Source: Ga0077555 sp033764055
Lineage (GTDB): Bacteria > Pseudomonadota > Alphaproteobacteria > Rhizobiales > Hyphomicrobiaceae
Length of the DNA: 64,000 nucleotides
NCBI GenBank assembly: GCA_033764055.1
Contig: JANRJI010000134.1
Location: 1-64,000, forward strand
Reading direction: 5' to 3'
Shown here: one piece after another, positions 50,639 through 59,815 of the stretch
How positions within the stretch are numbered: position 1 is the stretch's first letter
How the letters are laid out: each line of letters opens with the position of its first letter
Translations under genes and position numbers: made by a program
Notes under the pieces: model-generated
Told to the model about the DNA's origin: nothing
Databases searched by the model: none
Seen by the model: the letters and a program-made list of their open reading frames with translations, nothing else

Positions 50639-53600
50639 ATGCCGCAGGAGAATTCGAGACGCACCGTTGGCGTGGAAGTCGTCTCCGACGTATCGCCCGG
50701 CGTCCCTCCGATGCCCTTGCCGCCACCACCGCGCGATGCAGCGACGCCAGCGCCGGCAATTGCGCCTCCGCCTTTGCCCGATGCCCGCGCTGCCTCGCGA
50801 ACGCCACCTCCACCCCCGGTATCGCCCCCTCAGCGCGACGATCACTCGAATGCGGGTGACGACCGGAACTCGTCCGGGCTGGATCGGCCGGCCGGCGAAA
50901 CCTCCGCACCACAGGAATCGACATCGGGCGAAGGGGCGCCGAGCGATCCGGGCGAGATCATGGGCCGCCGGACGGCCAAGCGGCGGCCGGCAGGTCCGCC
51001 CCGGGCCCACGCTGCGGCCAACGACGACCTTCCGTCGATCGGCGGCTTGATCTTCGCGCTGCATCAGAAGCCGTCGCAGCGGCCGATGCAGATCGCCGCC
51101 ATCGCCAGCGGTGTGTGGGGTTTCATCGGCCTTCTGCTCGGCTGGGCGATGCTGGCTCCAGAGTTGCAGCGAGCCCCGACGTTCCTCGAAATGCTGTCCC
51201 GGCCGACGGCGATCACCCTGGCGGCCACGATCGTTCTGCCCATCGCGCTGTTCTGGTTCATCGCCCTGCTCGTGTGGCGCGCGCAGGAGCTGAAGCTCAT
51301 GTCGTCCGCGATGACCGAGGTAGCCATACGCCTCGCCGAGCCGGACCGCATGGCCGAGCAGCAGATCGCTTCCGTCGGGCAGGCCGTGCGTCGGCAAGTC
51401 AACCATATGAACGAGGCCGTGTCTCGCGCCCTCGGTCGCGCCGGCGAGCTCGAGGCGCTCGTTCACAACGAGGTCGCGAGCCTCGAGCGGTCCTACACAC
51501 AGAACGAGAATCGCATCCGCGGATTGCTCGAGGAGCTGGCCGGCGAGCGCAATGCCCTCCTGAACACCAGCGAGCGCGTCAGCCATTCCCTGCGTGAGCT
51601 GGGGACCGATATCCCGACCCTGATCGACAAGCTCGGCGACCAGCAGGTGAAGCTCGCCAGGTTCATCGAGCAGGCTGGACAGAACCTCGTCGGTCTCGAG
51701 CAGTCCCTGACCGTCGGCGCCACTCATCTCGCCAGCTCTGTCGGTGCGCGCACGCATGAGCTGAAAGCAGTGTTGAGCGATCAGACGGCCGACTTGAGGG
51801 GCTTGCTCGACCAGCGGACCAACGAGATCGCCGCCGCCCTTACGGGTGGCGCGACGCGTCTGGAAACGGCGCTCAACGGGCAGGCGACCGCCATCGAGCA
51901 GTCGTTGACCGGGCACACGCAGGCGATCGAGGCCGTCTTCGACGGATTTGCTGGCGGTCTCGACGGTGCACTCGGCGAGCGCACCGAGCAGCTGCGCCAT
52001 GTGCTGGAGGGCACGACGGAAGGCCTCGACGCGGCCCTGGGACAGCGTACCGAGCAGCTGCGGCGGGTGATGGAAGGCTCGGCGGTGGACCTCGATGCCG
52101 CCCTCGGCAAGCGAACGGCCGACATGCAGAAGGCCCTCGAGACAGCCACCGTGAAGCTCGAGAAGAGCATCGGCGGCCGCGCCGACGGCCTGCAGGCGGT
52201 GCTCGAGGAGTATACGCGCGCCCTCGATGCGACATTGGAGGCTCGCCAGCAGGGTCTCGATCAGCAACTCGTGGCTCGCACCAAGGCCCTCGACGACGCC
52301 TTTTCCGAGCGCCTCAAGCTGTTTGACGAGACGATCCTGCGCTCGACGATCGCCATCGACAGCTCCGTCGCCGACAAAGCCCGTGCCCTCTCGACCGCGC
52401 TCGAAACCCACGCCCAGGAGATTGCACAGGTGCTGGGCCGGCAGGCTGGCCAGCTCGACGAGCAGCTGATGCACGGCGTGCACGCCGTGCGCCGCGCCAG
52501 CGAGAATGTCACCAAGCAGTCTGTCAAGGCCATCGAGGGTCTGGCCGGCCAAGCCGATCTCCTGCGCAACGTCTCCGAGAATCTCGTCAATCAGATCTCG
52601 AGCGTGACCAGTCGCTTCGATGCGCAAGGCCAGACAATCATGCGCGCGGCCAGCGCGCTCGAGACGGCCAATCAGCGCATCGATCAGAACCTCCAGCTGC
52701 GACAGGCTGAGCTTGCCCGCACCCTCGAGCACCTGTCCTCGAAGGCCGAGGACATCGACAAGGTCATGCGAGCCTACCCGGCGAGCCTCGAGGGCACGGT
52801 CAGCGATTTCGAGAGCCGCGCCCGCCTCGCCAGCGAGGAGATCACACGTGGCGCTGCCGAGCGCTCGCGCGTGGCTTCCAGCGAGATGGAGCGGTTGAAG
52901 AGCACAGCCGAAACCGAGACCGACCGCGCCGTCTCGCAGCTGCGCACAAAGTTCGAGGACGTTTCACGCGAGGTCAGCGCCGAGCTCGGCACCCTCCAGA
53001 CGAGCTTCTCGGCCAGCTACGACTCGATGCGCCAGCGCGCCAAGAGCACCCTCGCCGACATCGAGGCGGAGCAGTCGCGTCTCAAGGCAGAGCTCGAGCG
53101 CCTCCCGGAGGCGACGCGCGCCTCGGCAGAGAGTGTCCGTCAGTCCCTGCAGGAGCAGTTGCGCGCACTCGAGCATCTGTCGCAGCTGTCGACCCGGGAG
53201 GCGATCCGGTCCGACATCTCGCGTCCGGCCGGCACCGCGGCCAGCACGTCGCCCGCAAGCCTGCCCTCACGCGGCATTTCGACGGTGTCGCAAAGTCTCG
53301 CGGGAGAGCTTGCAGCGCGCACCCGGACGCCACAGGCCGCCCTCGCACCGCCCGGTGATGCCGCACGCGACGGCTGGAAGCTCGGCGAGCTGCTTGCGCG
53401 CGCCTCGCAGGAGGATGGCCACGCCGGTGAGCTCGACATCGCACTCTATGCCCGTACGCTGGACCAGACGACCGCATCCGCCATCTGGTCGCGCTTCCGC
53501 GCCGGTCAGCGTGGCGTTATGGTTCGCAGCATCTATGGTCCCGACGGTCGCGCGACGTTCGACGATGCGCAGCGGCGCCATGCGGCGGACCCCGCCTTCC

Positions 53601-53755
53601 GGCAGGCGGTCGAGCGGTACCTCGTCGATTTTCAGCGCGCCATGCGCGATGCCGAGCAGCGCGACCCGAGCGGACGCGCGGCACAGAGCCTCGTGGTGTC
53701 CGATCACGGCCGGGCCTATCTCTTCCTCGGCCACGCCAGCGGCCAGCTCGCTTGA
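50639..53755 (+). CDS. large membrane-anchored coiled-coil protein
   Basis: A 1038-residue protein. A Pro-rich disordered region (about 15-130) precedes two membrane helices at about 150-172 and 190-213. Then come about 650 residues of nearly continuous coiled coil, including three 22-residue repeats near 444-509. A conserved globular C-terminal domain of about 120 residues starts near 915 (L-D-I-A-L-Y-A-R-T-L-D-Q and G-R-A-Y-L-F-L-G-H-A). Proteins of this shape are frequent in Hyphomicrobiales without known role; scaffolding or polarity is a guess. ATG 50639 is a choice; the frame is open to 50489. Confidence 0.82.
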   Translation: MPQENSRRTVGVEVVSDVSPGVPPMPLPPPPRDAATPAPAIAPPPLPDARAASRTPPPPPVSPPQRDDHSNAGDDRNSSGLDRPAGETSAPQESTSGEGAPSDPGEIMGRRTAKRRPAGPPRAHAAANDDLPSIGGLIFALHQKPSQRPMQIAAIASGVWGFIGLLLGWAMLAPELQRAPTFLEMLSRPTAITLAATIVLPIALFWFIALLVWRAQELKLMSSAMTEVAIRLAEPDRMAEQQIASVGQAVRRQVNHMNEAVSRALGRAGELEALVHNEVASLERSYTQNENRIRGLLEELAGERNALLNTSERVSHSLRELGTDIPTLIDKLGDQQVKLARFIEQAGQNLVGLEQSLTVGATHLASSVGARTHELKAVLSDQTADLRGLLDQRTNEIAAALTGGATRLETALNGQATAIEQSLTGHTQAIEAVFDGFAGGLDGALGERTEQLRHVLEGTTEGLDAALGQRTEQLRRVMEGSAVDLDAALGKRTADMQKALETATVKLEKSIGGRADGLQAVLEEYTRALDATLEARQQGLDQQLVARTKALDDAFSERLKLFDETILRSTIAIDSSVADKARALSTALETHAQEIAQVLGRQAGQLDEQLMHGVHAVRRASENVTKQSVKAIEGLAGQADLLRNVSENLVNQISSVTSRFDAQGQTIMRAASALETANQRIDQNLQLRQAELARTLEHLSSKAEDIDKVMRAYPASLEGTVSDFESRARLASEEITRGAAERSRVASSEMERLKSTAETETDRAVSQLRTKFEDVSREVSAELGTLQTSFSASYDSMRQRAKSTLADIEAEQSRLKAELERLPEATRASAESVRQSLQEQLRALEHLSQLSTREAIRSDISRPAGTAASTSPASLPSRGISTVSQSLAGELAARTRTPQAALAPPGDAARDGWKLGELLARASQEDGHAGELDIALYARTLDQTTASAIWSRFRAGQRGVMVRSIYGPDGRATFDDAQRRHAADPAFRQAVERYLVDFQRAMRDAEQRDPSGRAAQSLVVSDHGRAYLFLGHASGQLA
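51968..52165 (+). repeat. three 66-bp tandem repeats inside the coiled-coil gene
   Basis: Units start at 51968, 52034 and 52100, each encoding 22 residues that begin A-L-G-x-R-T. Units one and two are alike (R-T-E-Q-L-R-x-V, E-G, L-D-A); the third has diverged. Two heptads plus one eight-residue step per unit would keep coiled-coil register. Confidence 0.7.
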
Positions 53756-53815
53756 GTCCGCGTCGGGGAACGGAGTGATGTCGGCAGCGTCGCGCGTCGG
53801 GACGGGAAAGCTTGT

Positions 53816-54805
53816 ATGCACGTCACGCTCACCGATGTCGCCGTCGAGCACTGGCCCATCGCCGGCACATTCACCATCTCCCGCGGCAGCCGTACTGAGG
53901 CGACCGTCGTCGTAGCTCACGTTTCCGGTCAGGGGTTCACGGGGCGAGGCGAGGCCGTTCCCTACGGACGCTACGGAGAGACCGTGGATGGCGTCGTCTC
54001 TGCCATTCGGGCCGCATCGACCGGGGCTGCGCCACTGACCCGCGAGCGCATTCTGCGGGACATGCCCGCCGGTGCCGCCCGCAATGCTCTCGACTGCGCG
54101 CTCGTCGACCACGAGGCGAAGCTGCGCGACGTGACCGCCGCCGAGGTGCTGGGCATCGAGATGCCGGCCGGACCATTGCCGACCTGCTTTACGCTGTCTC
54201 TGGATGTGCCGGCCGCGATGGCTGCGGCAGCCATGCAGGCTGTCGACAAGCCGCTGCTGAAACTGAAGCTCGGTGGCGGCCCCGTCGACGCGGACCGCAT
54301 GGTTGCCGTCCGCCGGGCACGGCCCGACGCCCGGCTGGTCGCGGATGCCAACGAGTCCTGGTCACCGGGCGACGTGGCAATGCTGCTGACCGCTGCCGTC
54401 GACGCCGGTATCGAGCTCGTCGAGCAGCCGCTGCCGGCTGGAGCCGACGAGGCGCTCTCCACGATCGACCGTCAGGTGCTGATCTGTGCCGACGAAAGCG
54501 CGCACACATCCGCTGATATTCCCCGGCTGGCCCACCTGTACGACGCCGTCAACATCAAGCTGGACAAGGCCGGGGGCCTGACGGCGGCGCTCGCAATGGC
54601 CGAAGCGGCCCGCGGTGCGGGCTTGCGCACCATGGTCGGCTGCATGGTGTCGACGTCGCTGGCCATGGCACCGGCGTGGCTGCTCGCCCCCTATGCCTCC
54701 TGGCTGGATCTCGATGGACCTCTGCTGCTGGCGCGCGACCGCACCCCGGCGATCACCTATTGCGATGGCCTGATGCAGGCACCTCCATCGGCCCTGTGGG
54801 GCTGA
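53816..54805 (+). CDS. dipeptide epimerase (L-Ala-D/L-Glu epimerase family)
   Basis: A 329-residue enolase-superfamily enzyme. Acid-base lysines K149 and K151 (K-L-K-L), metal ligands D177 (D-A-N), E203 and D226 (A-D-E), and the opposite lysine in N-I-K-L-D-K near 248-251 are present, the muconate lactonising/epimerase arrangement. The family epimerises dipeptides from peptidoglycan, such as L-Ala-D-Glu, for recycling. It follows the coiled-coil gene by 60 nt. Confidence 0.9.
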   Translation: MHVTLTDVAVEHWPIAGTFTISRGSRTEATVVVAHVSGQGFTGRGEAVPYGRYGETVDGVVSAIRAASTGAAPLTRERILRDMPAGAARNALDCALVDHEAKLRDVTAAEVLGIEMPAGPLPTCFTLSLDVPAAMAAAAMQAVDKPLLKLKLGGGPVDADRMVAVRRARPDARLVADANESWSPGDVAMLLTAAVDAGIELVEQPLPAGADEALSTIDRQVLICADESAHTSADIPRLAHLYDAVNIKLDKAGGLTAALAMAEAARGAGLRTMVGCMVSTSLAMAPAWLLAPYASWLDLDGPLLLARDRTPAITYCDGLMQAPPSALWG

Positions 54806-54898
54806 CGTGAGGCTGGAGCGCGCTCGATCCAACCCGCATTCGGCCTCTCATCGCCCAACCCCGCTCGACGAGCCCGGCACAGCAGGAAGCGACGTCTG

Positions 54899-56989
54899 GT
54901 GAACCACGAGAAACTACTGCTGGAGTGCTCGACGCCATCCCCACCGGGTTGGTTCGAGCTGGTTGTGGGCCTGCCGAAAGAAGCGCGCCTGCTCGATCCT
55001 CGGATCATCGTCGAGCACGGCAGCACCGATCATGACGTTGTCGAGCACATTCTCCCGCCACTGGCTGCACGAAGTGCTCGTCACGTGTTTCGCGCCGATC
55101 GCCCCATACAACGCATTTGCCTCGGCTACGAGATCGAGGATCATCTCGAGCCGCCGACGCTTCAATGCCGCTTGCGGCGGCTCAGTCTGGCGGCGCGTGC
55201 GACCGAGGCGGTTCGCCGTTCTCCCCGCGAGGCTTTGGCGGTCGCCGGCTGGAGACTGGTCGGCAAGCGTGTGCGGGCCCGCAATCGTCTGACGCGCATT
55301 CTCGGCAATCTTCCGCAGACTTCCTACAGCGCCTGGCTCGCCGAGCGCGAGCCCGAGTGGGCTCGGGAGATCGAGACGATTGCGCGCCGCATCAGGGCGG
55401 ATCGCGCATCTGGACCGCGTTTCACCATTGCGGTCGACGTCGCCGGCAGGTCGCGCATTTCTGCGTGCACCTTGGCGTCCCTCTCGCGGCAGGGATGCCC
55501 CGACGTCGAGCTACTCGTGCTCGTGAGCTCGCCCGAGGCGGTGGAGCGACCTCGTCAATTGCCCACCGGATGGGTCTGGCGCTTCGTGGACATCGCAAAG
55601 CAGCCGTCGCGGCCGCAACGTCTGCAGGCAGCCCTTGCAGCCGCCTCGGCTCCATGGCTTCTCTCGATCAACGACGGCGACATGCTGGCCGACGGCGCCA
55701 TCGTCCGGCTCGTTGCGGCCGCGATGGAGGCTCCGGGCGCGGTGGCTCTCTACGGCGACCACGACATGTTGAGCGACCAAGGCCGCCGCCGAAAGCCGGC
55801 TTTCAAGCCCGAGTGGAACGAGCCCTACTTTCTTGCGCATGACTATATCGGACGCTCCGTGGCCTTTGCCACTCACACCGCGCGGCCCGCAGGGGGCTTT
55901 CGCGCCGAGTATCCTGGTGAGGAGACAGGCGATCTTCTGCTCCGCCTCGTGCGCGGCAGCAGAGCCGGAGGCCCGGCACCAGTCGCCAGCGTGCAGCGGA
56001 TCGTCCTTCACGCTGCCTCTACCTCCGCTGACGCAGACCGTCGTTCGCGGTCCGCATCGACGAGAGCCCGCATGGTCCTCGATCATTTGCAGGCCCTCGG
56101 TCGATCCGCCCGAGCCAACCCCGACCGGCTCGGGCACGTTCGCGTGACCTGGCCGGTTCCCGATCCAGCGCCGCGCGTCAGCCTGATCGTCCCCACCCGC
56201 GACCGCATCGATCTCCTGCGGCCGTGCATCGAGGGGCTCCGCCACGAAACGGACTACCCGGCCCTGGAGATTCTTATCGCCGACAATGGCAGCGAGCGCA
56301 CCGAGACGAAGGCTTATTTTGCGAGCCTTACGGTGGACGCTCGCGTGCGGATCGTGCCGGTACCGGGCCCGTTCAATTTCTCGGCCATCAACAATCGTGC
56401 GGTCGAGGCTGCCGAAGGCGACATCATCGGCTTCATCAACAACGACATCGAGGTGCTCGAGCCGGGCTGGTTGAGGGAGATGGTCGGCTACGCCGTCCAG
56501 GAGAATTGCGGAGCCGTGGGCGCCAAGCTCCTCTACCAGACCGGAACCGTGCAGCATGCTGGCGTCGTGATGGGCCTCGGCGGGCTCGCCGGCCATGTCC
56601 ACCGGTTCTATCCAGCCGATCATCCGGGCTATGCCTGCCGCCTCCAGGTGCCCCAGCATTTCTCCGCCGTGACCGCCGCCTGCCTGCTGGTCGAACGCAG
56701 GAAGTTTGTCACCGTTGGAGGTTTCGACGAGATCGCCTTCCCGGTCGCCTTCAACGACGTGGATCTATGTCTGAAGCTTGGCCGGTGCGGCTGGAGCAAC
56801 GTCTGGACGCCCTACGCCGTCCTGCGCCACAAGGAGAGCGCATCCCGGGTCCATGACATGAGCTCCGAGCGCCGCGCAGCCTGGGATATCGAGTGTGCGC
56901 ACCTGCGTGAAAGATGGGGCGCATTCATCCGGCGGGACCCTTGCTACAACGAGAACCTCACGCGCGAGCGTGAGGACTTCACGCTGTGA
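54899..56989 (+). CDS. family 2 glycosyltransferase with long N-terminal region
   Basis: A 696-residue protein. A GT-A domain begins near 428 with V-S-L-I-V-P-T-R-D-R-I-D-L-L, I-A-D-N-G-S, the metal-binding region F-I-N-N-D-I-E-V near 515 and F-N-D-V-D-L-C-L-K-L near 620. The middle part (about 175-330) has a second, degenerate GT-A-like stretch (L-L-S-I-N-D-G-D-M-L), so it may be a two-domain transferase. GTG start at 54899 with AGGAAG 10 nt upstream. It probably builds a surface polysaccharide exported by the KpsMT pair encoded downstream on the other strand. Confidence 0.9.
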   Translation: MNHEKLLLECSTPSPPGWFELVVGLPKEARLLDPRIIVEHGSTDHDVVEHILPPLAARSARHVFRADRPIQRICLGYEIEDHLEPPTLQCRLRRLSLAARATEAVRRSPREALAVAGWRLVGKRVRARNRLTRILGNLPQTSYSAWLAEREPEWAREIETIARRIRADRASGPRFTIAVDVAGRSRISACTLASLSRQGCPDVELLVLVSSPEAVERPRQLPTGWVWRFVDIAKQPSRPQRLQAALAAASAPWLLSINDGDMLADGAIVRLVAAAMEAPGAVALYGDHDMLSDQGRRRKPAFKPEWNEPYFLAHDYIGRSVAFATHTARPAGGFRAEYPGEETGDLLLRLVRGSRAGGPAPVASVQRIVLHAASTSADADRRSRSASTRARMVLDHLQALGRSARANPDRLGHVRVTWPVPDPAPRVSLIVPTRDRIDLLRPCIEGLRHETDYPALEILIADNGSERTETKAYFASLTVDARVRIVPVPGPFNFSAINNRAVEAAEGDIIGFINNDIEVLEPGWLREMVGYAVQENCGAVGAKLLYQTGTVQHAGVVMGLGGLAGHVHRFYPADHPGYACRLQVPQHFSAVTAACLLVERRKFVTVGGFDEIAFPVAFNDVDLCLKLGRCGWSNVWTPYAVLRHKESASRVHDMSSERRAAWDIECAHLRERWGAFIRRDPCYNENLTREREDFTL

Positions 56990-57061
56990 GCCTGCGCGCC
57001 CGGACCAAGTCTGTCGAGATCGGACGGATGGCGTCGCTTTCGGCAAGGAGATAAGAGCGTC

Positions 57062-58102
57062 GTGGCGCTGCGAGAGGCGATCCGCCAATTTCTGGGCCGA
57101 CAGGTGACCCTCGGCTCGCGCGATATCCCAACCGCCGATATCTATTTCCGCTATGCGGTGGGAGACCTCATCGGCGCAGACGGACCGATCCGTCAACTCG
57201 GCCCATATACGTACGCGGCCGGCGACGCGCTGGTCATCATTCGATACGCGACACCCGACGAGATCGCAGATGTGAGGCGCCGCAAGCCCCGCATCGTCTA
57301 CTACGTGATCGACGACATCATTCCTTTGGCTCGGGAAGCCCGCGATCTGCCGCGCGCATACGCACGCAAGCTGTCCAGTTTCTCGAGTGATGTGCTGCCG
57401 GGCATCTTGGCGTTGCGACCGGTCGTGCTCGCGCCGTCGGCTGCTACCCTGGCCATGTTCCCGGCGCTGGAAGGTCATCTGATAGCGCCTTGCCTGCCTC
57501 ACCGCATCGACCCCGACCGTCCGAGGATCGAGCGGCGCGGCGAGATCTCCATCTGTTTTCTAGGGACGCGCAGTCACCAGGAATGCCTGCCACTGCTCGA
57601 AGCCATTGCGCGGCGGCTTCCCGACCAACTTCCGGGATCGAGATTGACGCTCTACTGGGGTCGGAACCTGCCGCAGGGGATGACGAGGTTGCGGGCGATC
57701 GACAATCGCGAGCCTTTGCCCTGGCCGCGTTTTCGCGATCACCTGCCGGCGCAGCGCTTCGATATCGCCCTCGCCCCGATCCACGACAGCGTCTTCAATC
57801 AGGGGCGGTCGTTCAACAAGGTGCTCGACCACGCCATCGTCGGTGCCGCAGGCATATACAGCCCACGCGTCCCGTTCACCGGTGTCATAACGGATGGCGT
57901 CGACGGTCTCTTCGCCGAGGACTCCCCGGAGGCATGGCTTTCGGCCATCGAGCGGCTCGCCGCAGATGCTGATCTGCGGGCTGCCGTGGCCCGGGCGGGG
58001 ATCGATCTCGCCAATTCCATTGCCGAGCCTCTCGCGCTACGCCGCGACTGGCTCGAGCGCCTCGGGCTGCCGGCCGACGCTGCCGTCATGGCGGGTCGCT
58101 GA
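57062..58102 (+). CDS. glycosyltransferase-like protein (GT-B type)
   Basis: A 346-residue protein with two Rossmann-like halves. The first has I-V-Y-Y-V-I-D-D-I-I-P near 85. The second has I-C-F-L-G-T-R near 165, F-N-K-V-L-D-H-A near 256 and T-D-G-V-D-G-L-F-A-E near 282, typical of the donor-binding half of GT-B enzymes. GTG at 57062 has AAGGAG upstream. It is 72 nt after the GT2 gene, in the same operon. Confidence 0.78.
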   Translation: MALREAIRQFLGRQVTLGSRDIPTADIYFRYAVGDLIGADGPIRQLGPYTYAAGDALVIIRYATPDEIADVRRRKPRIVYYVIDDIIPLAREARDLPRAYARKLSSFSSDVLPGILALRPVVLAPSAATLAMFPALEGHLIAPCLPHRIDPDRPRIERRGEISICFLGTRSHQECLPLLEAIARRLPDQLPGSRLTLYWGRNLPQGMTRLRAIDNREPLPWPRFRDHLPAQRFDIALAPIHDSVFNQGRSFNKVLDHAIVGAAGIYSPRVPFTGVITDGVDGLFAEDSPEAWLSAIERLAADADLRAAVARAGIDLANSIAEPLALRRDWLERLGLPADAAVMAGR

Positions 58103-58134
58103 CCGGGTGGGGATCGCGTTGGCGCTACGCCTTC

Positions 58135-58806
58135 CTACGATGCGACGGCATCGGTCAGTCGCATGATCTCGTGATGCGCCTCGATACCTTCCTCGAGGTC
58201 GTCATAGATCTCGATGGCCCCGCCGTGCACGACGGCAGCCATGTCGCAATAGCCACGCAGCGTTCCGACGCTATGCGAGACCATGACGATACGTGCCTCT
58301 TTCAGGCGCTGCTTGAAGGCGAGGCGACATTTCTCCTTGAACCGGTCATCACCGACCTCGGTAATCTCGTCGACGAGGTAGCAATCGAACCGCACTGCCA
58401 TGCTGATGGCAAACGCGAGCCGGGCCCGCATGCCAGACGAATAGGTTCCGACGGGCATCTCGAATGATGGCCCGAGCTCGGAGAATTCCCGGACGAACTC
58501 CAGCACCGCGTCGGTGTCCTGTCCGTAGATGCGCGAGACGAACCGAGTGTTGTCGACACCTGTCGTCGATGCGTTGAAGCCGCCCGTGAAGCCCAGCGGC
58601 CATGAGACGTCGACCTCGCGGATGACGGTTCCCCGGTCGATGGGCTCGGTGCCCGCAATAATTCTCAAAAGCGTCGATTTACCAGCCCCGTTCTGCCCGA
58701 GGATGGCGATATTCCTCCTCGGTAGATCGACGGTCACCGCCTCGAGGATCGGCTTGCGCTGGCGCCCCGCCCAATAGACCTTCGTCACGTCGATCAGCCG
58801 GATCAT
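58135..58806 (-). CDS. polysaccharide ABC exporter ATPase (KpsT/Wzt type)
   Basis: A 223-residue ABC ATPase: Walker A G-Q-N-G-A-G-K-S-T at 37-45, the signature Y-S-S-G-M-R-A-R-L at 122-130 and Walker B with D146-E147. The short length and F-x-Y-S-S-G-M-type signature fit capsule exporters (KpsT); it lacks the C-terminal sugar-binding domain of Wzt. ATG 58806 overlaps the permease stop. Confidence 0.95.
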   Translation of the reverse strand: MIRLIDVTKVYWAGRQRKPILEAVTVDLPRRNIAILGQNGAGKSTLLRIIAGTEPIDRGTVIREVDVSWPLGFTGGFNASTTGVDNTRFVSRIYGQDTDAVLEFVREFSELGPSFEMPVGTYSSGMRARLAFAISMAVRFDCYLVDEITEVGDDRFKEKCRLAFKQRLKEARIVMVSHSVGTLRGYCDMAAVVHGGAIEIYDDLEEGIEAHHEIMRLTDAVAS

Positions 58807-59585
58807 GGCACCCTCTGCTTCGGCAGGAAGCGTTCGGCCGCGAGGCCGATGACGGTCGTCCCCAGCCCCCACCCGATCAGATAGCCCATGTCGATATGGT
58901 CGGGCCGATAGCCCTCATAGTAGCCGTAGCGGATGCACTCCATGCCATGCAGGATCGGATTCCAGCTCAGGAAGTCCGAAACCACGCTAGGGAACATGTT
59001 CGGCGTGAAGAAGATGCCCGACATCATGAAGATCGGCCGGTGGATCAGCGCCTCGATCTGCGACCATGAGGCCGAGTACTGACTGATGACCGCATTGATC
59101 ACGCCGAGACCGAATCCGAGCAGTGCGAGCGACAGAATGCCTGCCGCGAGGACATCGACCCGGGCGGGCAATGGGATGTCCTCGATGATCTTCAGCAGCG
59201 ACAGCATGATCATCATTGTCAGGACGCCGGTTGCAAGCTCGAGAAGGGCGCGCGCGATCAGCGTGTCCACCGGCTTCACGATCGGGAACGAAAGTAGCGC
59301 GGCGTTGGCGACGAAGGCGTTGCCGACCTGCGTCGTGATGCGGCGGAAGACGTTGTAGCCGATCATGCTGAGCGCGAAGAACAGGAGCAGGCTCGGACCC
59401 GCGATCGGGGGCCGGCCCATCAGACTGAAAACGACCGCGAACACCGCGACTCCACCGGCCGGCTCGAGGATGGCCCACAAGTAGCCGATCTGCGAGCTGC
59501 CGAAGCGCACGCGCGTCTCGCGCAGGAGCAGCGCTCCCACGACCTGGGCCATCGTCCGAGCCCCCGTGAGCATCGGCGAGGTCAT
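58803..59585 (-). CDS. polysaccharide ABC exporter permease (KpsM/Wzm type)
   Basis: A 260-residue ABC-2 membrane protein with about six helices, starting with an amphipathic R-E-T-R-V-R-F-G and G-Y-L-W-A-I-L-E-P motif common to KpsM. The pair with KpsT exports capsule-like polysaccharide across the inner membrane. The partner periplasmic and outer-membrane parts (KpsE/KpsD) are not in this window. It overlaps the small open frame upstream by ATGA. Confidence 0.94.
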   Translation of the reverse strand: MTSPMLTGARTMAQVVGALLLRETRVRFGSSQIGYLWAILEPAGGVAVFAVVFSLMGRPPIAGPSLLLFFALSMIGYNVFRRITTQVGNAFVANAALLSFPIVKPVDTLIARALLELATGVLTMMIMLSLLKIIEDIPLPARVDVLAAGILSLALLGFGLGVINAVISQYSASWSQIEALIHRPIFMMSGIFFTPNMFPSVVSDFLSWNPILHGMECIRYGYYEGYRPDHIDMGYLIGWGLGTTVIGLAAERFLPKQRVP

Positions 59586-59794
59586 GCGTTTGAGCCCCCC
59601 GCTTCGCGCATGAAGGACACTGTCTCCGACTCACTAAGCAACCAAGCAGGCGACCACAGCACGTCTGAGAACGGGGTGTCCGGTAGAGCGTAGCGCATCT
59701 GACGTTTGGCACCCAGTTGCTCAGAGACGTGCCGCAAACGGGAGGCAAATGTCGGAACCGGAATTCCAGTGCCTGCCGCAGTCTCCGGGATCAC
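59582..59794 (-). CDS. small open frame between mmsA and the exporter permease
   Basis: A 70-residue frame starts 21 nt after the mmsA stop and ends with an ATGA overlap on the permease start, which is the pattern of translational coupling. The product has no membrane span or known motif. Third codon positions are clearly less GC-rich than in neighbouring genes, which argues for a young, foreign or non-coding frame. Treat as uncertain. Confidence 0.38.
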   Translation of the reverse strand: MIPETAAGTGIPVPTFASRLRHVSEQLGAKRQMRYALPDTPFSDVLWSPAWLLSESETVSFMREAGGSNA

Positions 59795-59815
59795 CTGTGT
59801 CGACGCGAAACAGCT

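Noticed and set aside
50579..52732. A 717-codon minus-strand frame opposite the coiled-coil gene, Leu/Glu/Gly-rich
   Set aside because: Mirror of the repetitive coiled-coil coding sequence; the plus-strand frame has membrane helices and a conserved C-terminal domain.
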